Positions 7,896 to 15,910 of a stretch of 24,477 nt of DNA are shown one piece after another; position 1 is the stretch's first letter; each line of letters starts with the position of its first letter. Source of the DNA: Tissierellia bacterium (GTDB lineage Bacteria; Bacillota; Clostridia; Tissierellales; Tepidimicrobiaceae); contig JAAZMG010000193.1 of NCBI GenBank assembly GCA_012798935.1, positions 1 through 24,477 on the forward strand, read 5' to 3'. Under the pieces are notes generated by a model, which saw only the letters and a list, made by a program, of their open reading frames with translations, searched no databases and was not told the DNA's origin. A program made the translations under genes and the position numbers.

Positions 7896-8120
7896 TTGCC
7901 CATTAGAATAACAAAATTGAAATGTCCTTATTGTAAGTCAGATTTAATAGAAGGTTTTATTAATTCAGGAAGGTATTCATTTAAATGGCATAATAAAGAT
8001 GTAAATTTTATTGAAAAATATACAGTATTTGGTGGGGAAGTATTAAGTGAGAACACAATCATTAAATGTTTTAGATGTAAAGACTGTAATAAAGTTATTA
8101 TTGATTTAAATGAACTTTAA
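7896..8120 (+). CDS. Small zinc-ribbon protein (DUF6487-like)
   Basis: 74 residues. Two Cys pairs, CPYC near residue 10 and CFRCKDC near 58, frame a short aromatic-rich segment; KVIIDLNEL ends the protein. This matches the small PF20097/DUF6487-type zinc ribbons of Firmicutes, whose function is unknown. The only start that keeps the whole frame is TTG at 7896, with no clear ribosome binding site, so start and expression are uncertain. Stands alone after the TRAP terminator. Confidence 0.65.
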   Translation: MPIRITKLKCPYCKSDLIEGFINSGRYSFKWHNKDVNFIEKYTVFGGEVLSENTIIKCFRCKDCNKVIIDLNEL

Positions 8121-8192
8121 AACACACCCTGCTTATTTTAGGAGTCATTAAAAGCTATAATAAATTGTTATTTAATGGTCTAATATTTAGAC

Positions 8193-8211
8193 GAGTTATG
8201 ACGCATAACTC
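8193..8211. promoter_or_regulatory. Inverted repeat upstream of the MntA/HepT operon, possible operator
   Basis: GAGTTATG (8193-8200) and CATAACTC (8204-8211) form a perfect 8-bp inverted repeat with a 3-nt spacer. It lies 26 bp upstream of a TATAAT (8237-8242), near the expected -35 of the toxin-antitoxin promoter. No T-run follows, so it is more likely a protein-binding palindrome than a terminator. No clear -35 is visible. Confidence 0.4.
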
Positions 8212-8291
8212 ATATTATGTATAGTAGATAATATGATATAATAATTATGAAAAGTACTATAATGTTTTATATAATTTAGGAGGTGAACAAT

Positions 8292-8699
8292 ATGGATATT
8301 ATTAAAAAGTGTAAGAGCATTTTAATGGATTATGAAGATATAATTTTTGCTTATATCTTTGGTTCATATGTTCAAGGGAAGATGAGAGCAGATAGCGATA
8401 TAGATATTGCAATATATTTGGAAAAAAAGATGGATATAGAGACATATCTTGAAATTAAAATGCATTTATCAGATGCTTGTAAAAGAGAAGTTGATTTAAT
8501 TGTATTAAATGATGCTATTTCATTATTAAAATATCAAATTTACAAAAATAATATATTATTGTTTACTCGTGATAAAACTATAGAAACCAGGTACAAAGTG
8601 AAAACTTTATTTGAATATAGTGATATGAAAAGATATCTAGATTTATCTTATAATAAAACTATAGATAGATTGAAAGAAGAGGTGGAATCCAATGGTTGA
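8292..8699 (+). CDS. mntA: MntA-type minimal nucleotidyltransferase, antitoxin
   Basis: 135 residues. The nucleotidyltransferase signature GSYVQGKMRADSDID spans residues 24-38, with GS and both catalytic Asp (36, 38) intact. In characterised MntA/HepT pairs this enzyme inactivates its partner RNase by adding AMP to a Tyr next to the active site. The next gene is such a partner and overlaps by 8 nt. The ATG at 8292 is 8 nt after AGGAGGT; an upstream in-frame GTG at 8283 falls inside that binding site and is rejected. Function is by family and context, and the intact motif suggests activity. Confidence 0.88.
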   Translation: MDIIKKCKSILMDYEDIIFAYIFGSYVQGKMRADSDIDIAIYLEKKMDIETYLEIKMHLSDACKREVDLIVLNDAISLLKYQIYKNNILLFTRDKTIETRYKVKTLFEYSDMKRYLDLSYNKTIDRLKEEVESNG

Positions 8700-9108
8700 T
8701 GTAGAAGTAATTAAACAGAGATTAAATCAATTATCGGCTTCTTTAAATAAAATTGAAAGATTCAAGGATATATCTTTAGAAGAATTTTTAGAAGATGATA
8801 TTATACAAGATGTAGTAGAATATAATCTGTTTATAGCCATAAATATGATGATTGATATTGCTACTCATATTGTAGTAGATAATAATATGGGAAATCCAGA
8901 GACTTTGGGAGAAGCGTTTAGTATCTTAAATAAGGAGAAATATTTGAACGATGATGAAGCTAAGATTTATAGAAATATGGTAGGTCTTAGAAATATACTA
9001 TCTCATGAATATCTAAAAATAGATAAAAGGATAATATATAGTGTTTTAAAGAATAATTTAGTTGATATAAAAAAATTTATTATTTTTATCAATGAAAATT
9101 TTATTTAA
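8692..9108 (+). CDS. hepT: HepT-type HEPN ribonuclease toxin (DUF86)
   Basis: 138 residues, all helical in appearance. The HEPN catalytic motif reads RNILSHEY (R100, N101, H105, Y107), i.e. Rx4HxY, including the Tyr AMPylated by MntA in studied homologues. Such proteins are metal-independent endoribonucleases used as toxins in toxin-antitoxin or phage-defence modules. The ATG overlaps the antitoxin gene by 8 nt with AGAGGTGG upstream, so the pair is translationally coupled. A terminator follows at 9133. All key residues are intact. Confidence 0.9.
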   Translation: MVDVEVIKQRLNQLSASLNKIERFKDISLEEFLEDDIIQDVVEYNLFIAINMMIDIATHIVVDNNMGNPETLGEAFSILNKEKYLNDDEAKIYRNMVGLRNILSHEYLKIDKRIIYSVLKNNLVDIKKFIIFINENFI

Positions 9109-9132
9109 AGACTAATACATTAATTTTATAAA

Positions 9133-9165
9133 AGCAGTAGATTTGTTATGGTAAAATCTACTGCT
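9133..9165 (+). terminator. Hairpin terminator after the toxin-antitoxin pair
   Basis: AGCAGTAGATTT (9133-9144) pairs perfectly with AAATCTACTGCT (9154-9165) across a 9-nt loop. The following GTTATTTATAATTT is only moderately T-rich. Confidence 0.65.
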
Positions 9166-9209
9166 GTTATTTATAATTTATATATCGTTCATTAAAGGGA
9201 GAGAAATCT

Positions 9210-9467
9210 ATGATAATGATGTGGAATAGAAAGGAAGTTTTTGTTGGACATTCTCTACAAAGTTTTAATGAAGTCCGTTATACACTTTCTTCAAATGGGA
9301 TTAAATATAAATATAAAGTAGTAGATAATACCAGTCCAAGTTATTTTGGTTCATCGAATCGAGCAAGAACTGGTACTTTTGGTATAAATATGGATTACTC
9401 AAAAACATATTACATATATGTGCATAAGAATGATTATGATAATGCTTGTGTATTATTAAGAAACTAA
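9210..9467 (+). CDS. Conserved small hypothetical protein (DUF2007-like)
   Basis: 85 residues, no membrane segment or Cys cluster. The N-terminus WNRKEVFVGHSLQSFNEVRY and the end YIYVHKNDYDNACVLLRN resemble the alpha/beta fold of small DUF2007-type proteins of Clostridia. The sequence reads as one domain with a loop at RARTGTFGINMDYS. Function unknown. The ATG at 9210 is preceded by GGGAGAG; ATGs at 9216 and 9219 are possible alternatives. It has its own short intergenic regions on both sides. Confidence 0.7.
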   Translation: MIMMWNRKEVFVGHSLQSFNEVRYTLSSNGIKYKYKVVDNTSPSYFGSSNRARTGTFGINMDYSKTYYIYVHKNDYDNACVLLRN

Positions 9468-9551
9468 TTTAATAGAGTATAATTTGTATTTTTAACTTAT
9501 ATTCAGCATTAAATAAAAACTTATTATATTAAAAAATCAGGAGGCGATAAA

Positions 9552-10550
9552 ATGAATATTCCCAAAAGAATAAAATTTGCAAACTTGCCAACTAAAATAG
9601 AAAAATTAGAAAGATTAAGCAATGAGTTAGAGAAAAATATTTATATTAAAAGAGATGATCAAACAGGAACTGAAATATCGGGCAATAAGATAAGAAAGCT
9701 TGAATTTGCCGTTAAGGAAGCTGTAGATAATGATTGTGATTATTTAATTACCTGTGGTGGAATACAGTCAAATCATGCTAGGGCAACAGCTGCTGTGGCT
9801 GCTAAGTTGGGCATGGGAGGTTATCTAGTGTTAAGGGGTACAGAAGATAATAAAGTCGAAGGGAATTATTTTCTTGAAAGGATGCTAGGAGCAAATATAC
9901 AATTTGTAACGCCAGATGAATATAAAAACAATAGGACTAAAATCATGAATGATATTAAAGCCCAATTAGAAAAAGAGGGACATAAAGGTTATATAATTCC
10001 TGAAGGTGCTTCTAATGGAATAGGTTCTATAGGCTACTATAAAGCTATGGAAGAAATATTAGAACAAGAGAAAGAAATGGGAATAAAATTTGATGCAATA
10101 GTTGTTACAGTAGGTTCTGGTGGTACCTATTCTGGTCTTTATTATGGGAACCAAATTAAAAATAATTCTGCTACTATTTATGGTTTTAATGTTACTGCCG
10201 ATAAAGAACATTTTCAAAAGGTTATAGAAGGTTTATTACAAGAAATTCCTATTTATACAAATAAAGAAATATCTGCAAATAGGGATAATATAGATATAAT
10301 TGATGGATATGTTGGTTTAGGCTATGCTTTGAGTAAGCCTGAAGAAATTAATTTTCTCCATTCCTTTGCAAAACTAGAGGGAATAATATTAGATCCAGTA
10401 TATACTGGTAAGGCAATGTTTGGTTTGGTGAAGGAGATTAAAAAGGGTAGATTTGATAAGCATAAGAATATATTATTTATTCATACTGGAGGATTATTTG
10501 GGTGGAATAGTGATCAAAAGGGATTGTTTGAAAAAGTTTATTTAGAATAA
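9552..10550 (+). CDS. PLP-dependent D-cysteine desulfhydrase / ACC deaminase family protein
   Basis: 332 residues of the tryptophan-synthase-beta fold. Family marks: YIKRDDQTGTEISGNKIRKL (PLP lysine K46), ITCGGIQSNHARATAAVAAK (68-85), GSGGTYSGL (188-196) and LEGIILDPVYTGKAM. The resemblance to E. coli D-cysteine desulfhydrase is close along the whole length, for example the FIHTGG near the C-terminus. Likely reaction: D-cysteine to pyruvate, sulfide and ammonia; ACC deaminase or diaminopropionate-type activity cannot be excluded. AGGAGGCG lies before the ATG. The EamA exporter gene starts 15 nt downstream, suggesting an operon. Confidence 0.88.
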   Translation: MNIPKRIKFANLPTKIEKLERLSNELEKNIYIKRDDQTGTEISGNKIRKLEFAVKEAVDNDCDYLITCGGIQSNHARATAAVAAKLGMGGYLVLRGTEDNKVEGNYFLERMLGANIQFVTPDEYKNNRTKIMNDIKAQLEKEGHKGYIIPEGASNGIGSIGYYKAMEEILEQEKEMGIKFDAIVVTVGSGGTYSGLYYGNQIKNNSATIYGFNVTADKEHFQKVIEGLLQEIPIYTNKEISANRDNIDIIDGYVGLGYALSKPEEINFLHSFAKLEGIILDPVYTGKAMFGLVKEIKKGRFDKHKNILFIHTGGLFGWNSDQKGLFEKVYLE

Positions 10551-10565
10551 AAGGAGAGAATATAA

Positions 10566-11483
10566 TTGGAGCATGAAAACAAATCTATATTTACTAAAAC
10601 ACATATAGTAATGATTTTAGCATTAATAAGTTGTTTTTTATGGGGAAGTGCTTTTCCTTCTGTAAAAATAGGGTACAAGCTGTTTTCAATAGGAGTTCAG
10701 GATACTTATGAAAAAATAACCTTTGCAGGTTACAGATTTTTCTTGTCGTCTATGATGATATTTATATTTTGCATTGCAACAGGGAAATCTTTAAAAATAA
10801 AAAAGACAGATATCCATAAAGTAGCACTTCTAGGTCTTATACAAACTACAACACAATATATATTTTTCTATATAGGTATTTCAAATACTAGTGGAACGAA
10901 AGGTTCTATTTTAGCTGCTACAAGTACATTTTTTAGTGTTGTTTTAGCTCATTTTTTTTATGATGAAGATAGATTAACTACTAGAAAAATAATAGGAGTA
11001 ATATTAGGATTTATAGGGGTGGTCATTGTAAATATAAGTGGTAATAAAGTTCAAAGTGGATTTACATTTACAGGGGAAGGATTTGTTCTAATTTCAAGCT
11101 TAGTAGGTGCTTTAGCAGGTATATATACTAAGAGGATTGCAAAAAACATATCTGCTTTTGCAATTTCAGGATACCAATTATTTATAGGGTCCTTACTTTT
11201 AATATTGATAGGATTTTTAGGAGGAGTAAAGGGTTTAAATTCTACTATAAAAGGGTATAGTTTACTTTTATATTCAGGTTTTATATCTGCAGCTGCATTT
11301 TCTATATGGACAATCTTGTTAAAATATAATGGAGTTGGAAAGGTAACCATATACAAATTCTCCATTCCTTTATTTGGCGTATTTCTTTCTTATATATTTC
11401 TTGGTGAAAGATTATTAGGGGCAAAGGTGTTATTAGCAATTGTATTAGTTTCTTCTAGTATAATACTCATAAATAAAGAATAG
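10566..11483 (+). CDS. DMT-superfamily exporter (EamA domains)
   Basis: 305 residues with about ten hydrophobic segments arranged as two EamA repeats. The first ends around AATSTFFSVVLAHFFYDE with the conserved RKIIGVILGFIGVVIV; the second ends with GVFLSYIFLGERLLGAKVL. Members export amino acids or metabolites, several of them cysteine or threonine. It starts at TTG (10566), 7 nt after AAAAGGAGAG. It follows the PLP enzyme by 15 nt, so the substrate may be related to that enzyme's substrate or product (inference). Confidence 0.88.
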   Translation: MEHENKSIFTKTHIVMILALISCFLWGSAFPSVKIGYKLFSIGVQDTYEKITFAGYRFFLSSMMIFIFCIATGKSLKIKKTDIHKVALLGLIQTTTQYIFFYIGISNTSGTKGSILAATSTFFSVVLAHFFYDEDRLTTRKIIGVILGFIGVVIVNISGNKVQSGFTFTGEGFVLISSLVGALAGIYTKRIAKNISAFAISGYQLFIGSLLLILIGFLGGVKGLNSTIKGYSLLLYSGFISAAAFSIWTILLKYNGVGKVTIYKFSIPLFGVFLSYIFLGERLLGAKVLLAIVLVSSSIILINKE

Positions 11484-11522
11484 ATTGGAAAAAATTAATA
11501 TATTTTGCAAAGGGGGTTAAAG

Positions 11523-11879
11523 ATGAAGAAAACACTTTCGCTATTATTAATTTTATTTTTAGTACCAGCTATAACAGGTTGTAATAAGGATTCAAATGAA
11601 AATATTGGCATTAGGGGACAAATAAGAGAAGTGTGTATAAATGAAGAAGATAGCTTAGTATCAACCTTCTTAATAGAGGGAGAAATAGAAGATGATACTA
11701 CATATGATAGTGCTAGTGTTACCGTGAATAATGACACGGAGATTTATAAAGGTGAAGAGAAAGCTACTATAGAAGATCTTGAAGAAGGAATAACTGTAGA
11801 AGTAGTTTTTGAAGGAGCAGTAGCAGAATCCTACCCAGTACAGGGAACAGCCAAGAAAATAAAAATATTAGAGGATTAA
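11523..11879 (+). CDS. Small lipoprotein (DUF3221-like)
   Basis: 118 residues. A signal peptide ends AITGC (lipidated Cys20). A small acidic beta-rich domain follows: IRGQIREVCINEEDSLVSTF, then VTVNNDTEIYKGEEKATIED and LEEGITVEVVFEGAV. This is the pattern of DUF3221-type extracellular domains of Firmicutes with unknown role. The ATG at 11523 follows AAAGGGGG; an upstream TTG at 11505 is not the start because the signal peptide begins at MKKTL. Placed 39 nt after the exporter gene, possibly on the same transcript; ends at a convergent terminator. Confidence 0.8.
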   Translation: MKKTLSLLLILFLVPAITGCNKDSNENIGIRGQIREVCINEEDSLVSTFLIEGEIEDDTTYDSASVTVNNDTEIYKGEEKATIEDLEEGITVEVVFEGAVAESYPVQGTAKKIKILED

Positions 11880-11895
11880 ATAATAAGAAAACCTA

Positions 11896-11933
11896 AGTGA
11901 AATGCACAGGAATTAATTCCTGTGCATTTCACT
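11896..11933. terminator. Bidirectional terminator (38-nt perfect palindrome)
   Basis: A perfect, loop-less 38-nt inverted repeat with arms 11896-11914 and 11915-11933. It lies between convergent genes: the lipoprotein gene ends at 11879 and trpP at 11944. On the minus strand it is followed by TAGGTTTTCTTATT, on the plus strand by a weaker ATCTTTATAACT. Confidence 0.8.
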
Positions 11934-11943
11934 ATCTTTATAA

Positions 11944-12465
11944 CTAAAGTTGATCTATACTAACTCCTGACATCTTTAAAGCTCGTTTTACTATACTATA
12001 AACAAACACAGTGCCTATGCCATTTACTAAAATAGTAGGAAGAACTACGGATACCATTAACACTCCCATTGGTACAGGTAGTCCTGTAATCAGAAGTGCA
12101 GATAGTAAAAATACTGTTCCACTTATGAATGTCCCTAGTCCTCCAATTAAGGCCACTACAAAAGAATTAATCTTTTTATGTGGAATATTTTTGATTACAA
12201 CAAATAAAATTAAGCATGTAAACAGTTTATCAATTATATTAGGTATTTGGCCTCCTGGGAAAGAGGTAGTCATTGCAGAAAGTAAGCCACCTAATAGACC
12301 TGTTAATATGGCATTATGAAAATTACTATTTAACAAAAGGGATATAAATACAAAAGCTAATAGAAAATCAAATTTCATTCCTCCTAGTATCCCTGGTGTA
12401 ATTTGATGCAAAACAAATCCAATGGTTAACAGTAATGCTGTGAAAATATTGTTTCTTAATTTCAT
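11944..12465 (-). CDS. trpP: Tryptophan transporter TrpP
   Basis: 173 residues with five or six hydrophobic segments. The TrpP family motifs are LGGMKFDFLLAFVFI near the first third and LLSAMTTSFPGGQIPNIIDK in the middle. It should import tryptophan across the membrane. The ATG at 12465 is preceded by AAAAGGAGAG. The assignment is supported independently by the leader: a T-box whose specifier codon is UGG (Trp). It is a single-gene unit transcribed from about 12863. Confidence 0.92.
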   Translation of the reverse strand: MKLRNNIFTALLLTIGFVLHQITPGILGGMKFDFLLAFVFISLLLNSNFHNAILTGLLGGLLSAMTTSFPGGQIPNIIDKLFTCLILFVVIKNIPHKKINSFVVALIGGLGTFISGTVFLLSALLITGLPVPMGVLMVSVVLPTILVNGIGTVFVYSIVKRALKMSGVSIDQL

Positions 12466-12570
12466 AATAATTCTCTCCTTTTTTTGATTTATTTTTTTAT
12501 ATTTCCAGTCACTTTCTTCTGTTCACAACATACCATTCACCACCTTTTTCAGTTATTTTACTTAACAAAT

Positions 12571-12850
12571 AAAAAAAGTCTTTCAATCCCTATAAAAAGG
12601 ACGAAAGACATATTTCCGTGGTACCACCTTTGTTAGATTGTCAATAAGGCAACCTCACTTAAACAGATACGAAATCTAATGATTTGATATCCTATTTCTA
12701 TAACGGGAAATCCCCGGCGTTGACTACTTTGAATTGACTCATTTCATCAAGCTTCTTGTAGCTCCATTCATTAATAAGCTAGTATCGGGCTTCCACTAAC
12801 TCCGACTCGCTAGAACATCACTTATTTAACTACTACTTCTACGCATTGAA
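12571..12850 (-). promoter_or_regulatory. Tryptophan T-box riboswitch leader of trpP
   Basis: On the minus strand the T-box sequence AAAGGTGGTACCACGG occupies 12631-12616. The Stem I apical region is recognisable as AGCGAGTCGGAGTTAGTGGA followed by AGCCCGAT (around 12810-12784). The specifier loop reads GAATGGAGC, giving codon UGG (12766-12764), i.e. tryptophan. A terminator hairpin (GTCTTTC, 12609-12603, with GAAAGAC, 12584-12578) ends in seven U. Uncharged tRNA-Trp should pair with UGG and the T-box bulge, disrupt the terminator and switch on trpP. Confidence 0.93.
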
Positions 12851-12869
12851 TTTATATTTATTTTATACT

Positions 12870-12898
12870 AGTTTAATACAATAAAGTTAGAAAGTCAA
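12870..12898 (-). promoter_or_regulatory. Promoter of the trpP T-box transcript
   Basis: Minus-strand TTGACT (12898-12893), a 17-nt spacer and TAAACT (12875-12870). The predicted start, near 12863, lies just before Stem I of the T-box. Confidence 0.6.
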
Positions 12899-12964
12899 TA
12901 AGATATTTCTTTTGTTCCTAAATATAGTATAATGTGATTAAGGCTTTGTTAAAAGGAGGCGACT

Positions 12965-14386
12965 ATGGCGGATTTATCTATAATAGAGAAATTACCCCAA
13001 ATTATTAAAAATGGAACAGAGGAAGCAAGAAATATATTAGATAGACCTTTGGAAAATTTAATAACAGAAAAAGAAATTATTATTACAAATTCCAATTATA
13101 GAGAAATTGTGTATAAAGATAAGTGGATAAACCAACTTTATCGAGGAGACAATTTAATAGTAATTGAAAAGTTATTAAAGGAAGGGTATAAAGGTAAAAT
13201 TGATTTAATTTACATAGATCCACCTTTTTTAACTAAAACCAATTATATGGGGAGAATTACAGTTAAAAATGGGGAAGAAAAAGAGATAATAGAACATTTT
13301 GCCTATAGGGATACTTGGGAAGATGGACTTATAACTTATCTTCAAACGCTATATACTAGATTATATTTAATGAGAGAACTACTAAGTGATAAAGGTAGTA
13401 TCTATGTTCATTTAGATTATAGAACTATCCACTATGTAAAAATATTAATGGATCAAATATTTGGGGGAGAAAACTTTTTAAATGAGATTATATGGGCTTA
13501 TAAATCTGGAGGAGTAAGTAAAAGGTATTATTCAAGGAAGCATGATAATATACTAGTATATAGTAAAGGAGAAGATTATATATTTAATGTTCAAAAGGAA
13601 AAATCTTATAATAGAGGTTTTAAGCCCTATAGATTTAAAGAAGTTGAGGAGTTTGAAGATGAACTAGGTTGGTATACCCTAGTTAATTTAAGGGATGTTT
13701 GGCATATAGATATGGTAGGTAGAACCTCAAAAGAAAGGGTAGGGTATGATACCCAGAAACCTGAAGAACTATTACAGAGAATAATTTATTCCTCATCTAA
13801 TGAGGGTTCCATTGTAGTTGATTTTTTTGCTGGCAGTGGGACTACTGGCATAGTAGCAGAAAAACTTAATAGAAAATGGATAATGGTAGATAAAGGGGCT
13901 CTTTCTTTGAATACAATAAATAAAAGATTAATAGAAAGTAAATCTTCTCCTTATAATATTTTTAAGACCAAAAATGTTTTTAATGAACCAGGTAAATTAT
14001 TTATAAAAAACCTGGCAATAATAGAAAATGAAGAAGGTGTAGAAGAGCTAAATATAGAATTGGATAGATATATTATTGATATAGATGAAATCGATGTCAA
14101 GGATAAATATAAGGATAAGCTTAAGGAAATATTGTTAAAAGAATCTTTGGCTTTAATAGACTTTATTGGTATAGATATAAACTATGATGGCCGTATTCCC
14201 GTAATTAGCTGGCAGGATTATAGAACTAATGATAAATTAATTATTGATTCTAATATAAAAATAATGGATAAAAATTTAAAAGATAGTAGAAAAATATATA
14301 TAAAATGTGTAGATATATTTGGATTCGAATATTCAACTGTATATGAAATTAATAGTGAAAGGATGGTTATATGTCAAGAAAGTTAA
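12965..14386 (+). CDS. Beta-class site-specific DNA methyltransferase (N6-adenine/N4-cytosine), orphan
   Basis: 473 residues. Motif IV DPPF (85-88) comes before motif I FFAGSGTTG (287-295), the beta-class order. QKPEELL (264-270) is the conserved segment before motif I. Residues 325-473 form an extra C-terminal region with no motif I know, possibly target recognition or dimerisation. No restriction endonuclease gene is adjacent, so it looks like an orphan methylase with a regulatory role or a remnant of a modification system. Start ATG at 12965 with AAAGGAGG. The upstream TATAAT (12928-12933) lacks a good -35. The gene overlaps pepD by 16 nt, suggesting coupled translation. Recognition sequence and target base not predictable. 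Confidence 0.9.
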   Translation: MADLSIIEKLPQIIKNGTEEARNILDRPLENLITEKEIIITNSNYREIVYKDKWINQLYRGDNLIVIEKLLKEGYKGKIDLIYIDPPFLTKTNYMGRITVKNGEEKEIIEHFAYRDTWEDGLITYLQTLYTRLYLMRELLSDKGSIYVHLDYRTIHYVKILMDQIFGGENFLNEIIWAYKSGGVSKRYYSRKHDNILVYSKGEDYIFNVQKEKSYNRGFKPYRFKEVEEFEDELGWYTLVNLRDVWHIDMVGRTSKERVGYDTQKPEELLQRIIYSSSNEGSIVVDFFAGSGTTGIVAEKLNRKWIMVDKGALSLNTINKRLIESKSSPYNIFKTKNVFNEPGKLFIKNLAIIENEEGVEELNIELDRYIIDIDEIDVKDKYKDKLKEILLKESLALIDFIGIDINYDGRIPVISWQDYRTNDKLIIDSNIKIMDKNLKDSRKIYIKCVDIFGFEYSTVYEINSERMVICQES

Positions 14387-15828
14387 AAGGAATTGAGCCA
14401 GAGAGGGTTTTTTATTATTTTGAGGAAATAACAAAGATTCCTCGTTGTTCTTTTCATGAAGAGAAGATAAGCAATTATTTAAAAAATTTTGGGGAGAAAC
14501 AAGGTTTTGAAACTATTCAGGATGAAGCTTTAAATATAATAATAAAAAAGCCAGGATATCCTGGATATGAAAACAGTCCAATTGTAGTTTTGCAAGGTCA
14601 TATGGACATGGTTTGTGAAAAGGAAGAAGATTCAAATCATGATTTTTCAAAGGATCCTCTTGATTTAAAAATAGAAGGAGATTTTTTAAAAGCAGAAGGG
14701 ACTACATTAGGGGCAGATAATGGTATAGCTGTTGCAATGTGTTTAGCATTATTAGAATCTAAGGATATTCCTCATCCACCATTAGAAGTACTACTTACAA
14801 CCAAAGAAGAATCAGGTATGGATGGAGCTTTTACTTTAGACTCTAAACAAATAGATGGAAGGATTTTGATTAATATAGACTCAGAAGAAGAGGGGACAGC
14901 TTTAGTTAGCTGTGCTGGTGGAGAGAGAAACCTGGTAAGTATACCAATAGACTGGGAAAAAAGCAACAAGGATGATATAGCCTATTCCATAAAAATTGCA
15001 GGGCTACAAGGCGGTCATTCAGGTATGGAAATCCATAAAGGTAGAGGAAATGCCAATAAGATTATAAGTCGAATATTAGCAGCTATTAAAGATGAATGTG
15101 ATATTAGTCTTGCATCCATTGAAGGGGGTTCAAAAACTAATGCTATACCAAGAAATGGAAGTGCCATATTATGTTTAAAAAGGGAAGATGAAAAGATTTT
15201 CACGGAAGTGATTAAAATAGTAGAGGAACAAATTCAAAATGAACTGAAAACTTCTGATCCAGAATTTAAAATTATAATAGATAAGATAGATTATAAAATA
15301 GATAAAGTATTTTCTAAAGATAGTTTAAGTAAAGTAATAGCAGCACTAACACTTATTCCCACAGGGGTTCAGTCTATGAGTATGGATATTGAAGGATTAG
15401 TGGAAAGTTCTAATAATTTAGGTATCGTTAGAACTTTAGACGATAAGCTTACCATAGAATCTGCCATAAGAAGCTCTCTAGGCAGCTTAAAGAAAAATAT
15501 AGCAAAACAAATTAAAACCGTGGCAGATATGGTAGGAGGTCAATGGGAAAGCTATTCTTCCTATCCTTCTTGGGAATATAAGAAGGATTCTAAAATTAGA
15601 GAAATATTCAGACAGGTATACAAAGGTCAATATGGGAAGGATATGAATATTACGGCTATTCACGCTGGTTTAGAGTGTGGTTTATTTAAAGAAAAATTTG
15701 GAGATATAGATATGATCTCTTTTGGTCCTAATATGTCAGGTGTTCATACTCCGGAAGAAAGACTTAGCATATCTTCAACGGAGAGAACTTACAAATTGTT
15801 ATTAAATGTTTTAAAGGAGATAAAATAA
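14371..15828 (+). CDS. pepD: Aminoacyl-histidine dipeptidase (M20 family, PepD)
   Basis: 485 residues. Zinc-site residues of family M20 are visible: GHMDMV (H77, D79), GADNGIA (D116), the catalytic EE in TTKEESGMDGA (146-147), NIDSEEEG, and the C-terminal AIHAGLECG histidine. The lid domain holds GLQGGHSGMEIHKGRGNAN. It cleaves dipeptides such as Xaa-His in the cytoplasm, releasing amino acids for fermentation. The ATG overlaps the methyltransferase end by 16 nt, after GAAAGGATGG. No terminator is seen downstream. Confidence 0.94.
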   Translation: MSRKLKGIEPERVFYYFEEITKIPRCSFHEEKISNYLKNFGEKQGFETIQDEALNIIIKKPGYPGYENSPIVVLQGHMDMVCEKEEDSNHDFSKDPLDLKIEGDFLKAEGTTLGADNGIAVAMCLALLESKDIPHPPLEVLLTTKEESGMDGAFTLDSKQIDGRILINIDSEEEGTALVSCAGGERNLVSIPIDWEKSNKDDIAYSIKIAGLQGGHSGMEIHKGRGNANKIISRILAAIKDECDISLASIEGGSKTNAIPRNGSAILCLKREDEKIFTEVIKIVEEQIQNELKTSDPEFKIIIDKIDYKIDKVFSKDSLSKVIAALTLIPTGVQSMSMDIEGLVESSNNLGIVRTLDDKLTIESAIRSSLGSLKKNIAKQIKTVADMVGGQWESYSSYPSWEYKKDSKIREIFRQVYKGQYGKDMNITAIHAGLECGLFKEKFGDIDMISFGPNMSGVHTPEERLSISSTERTYKLLLNVLKEIK

Positions 15829-15910
15829 ATTAAAATAGTATATACTTCTATATTTAAATAGGGTATTATTAGCATATACTTATATAAAACAAATTGAAAG
15901 GAGAAAGACT

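Noticed and set aside
12489..12536. 15-codon frame MVCCEQKKVTGNIKK on the minus strand between the T-box terminator and trpP
   Set aside because: It has a reasonable ribosome binding site, but it contains no Trp codon and is far too short to support without conservation. The T-box already explains the regulation.
12965..14386. Type III restriction-modification system
   Set aside because: The methylase resembles Mod-type enzymes in motif order, but no Res helicase-nuclease gene lies on either side: neighbours are a T-box/trpP unit and pepD.
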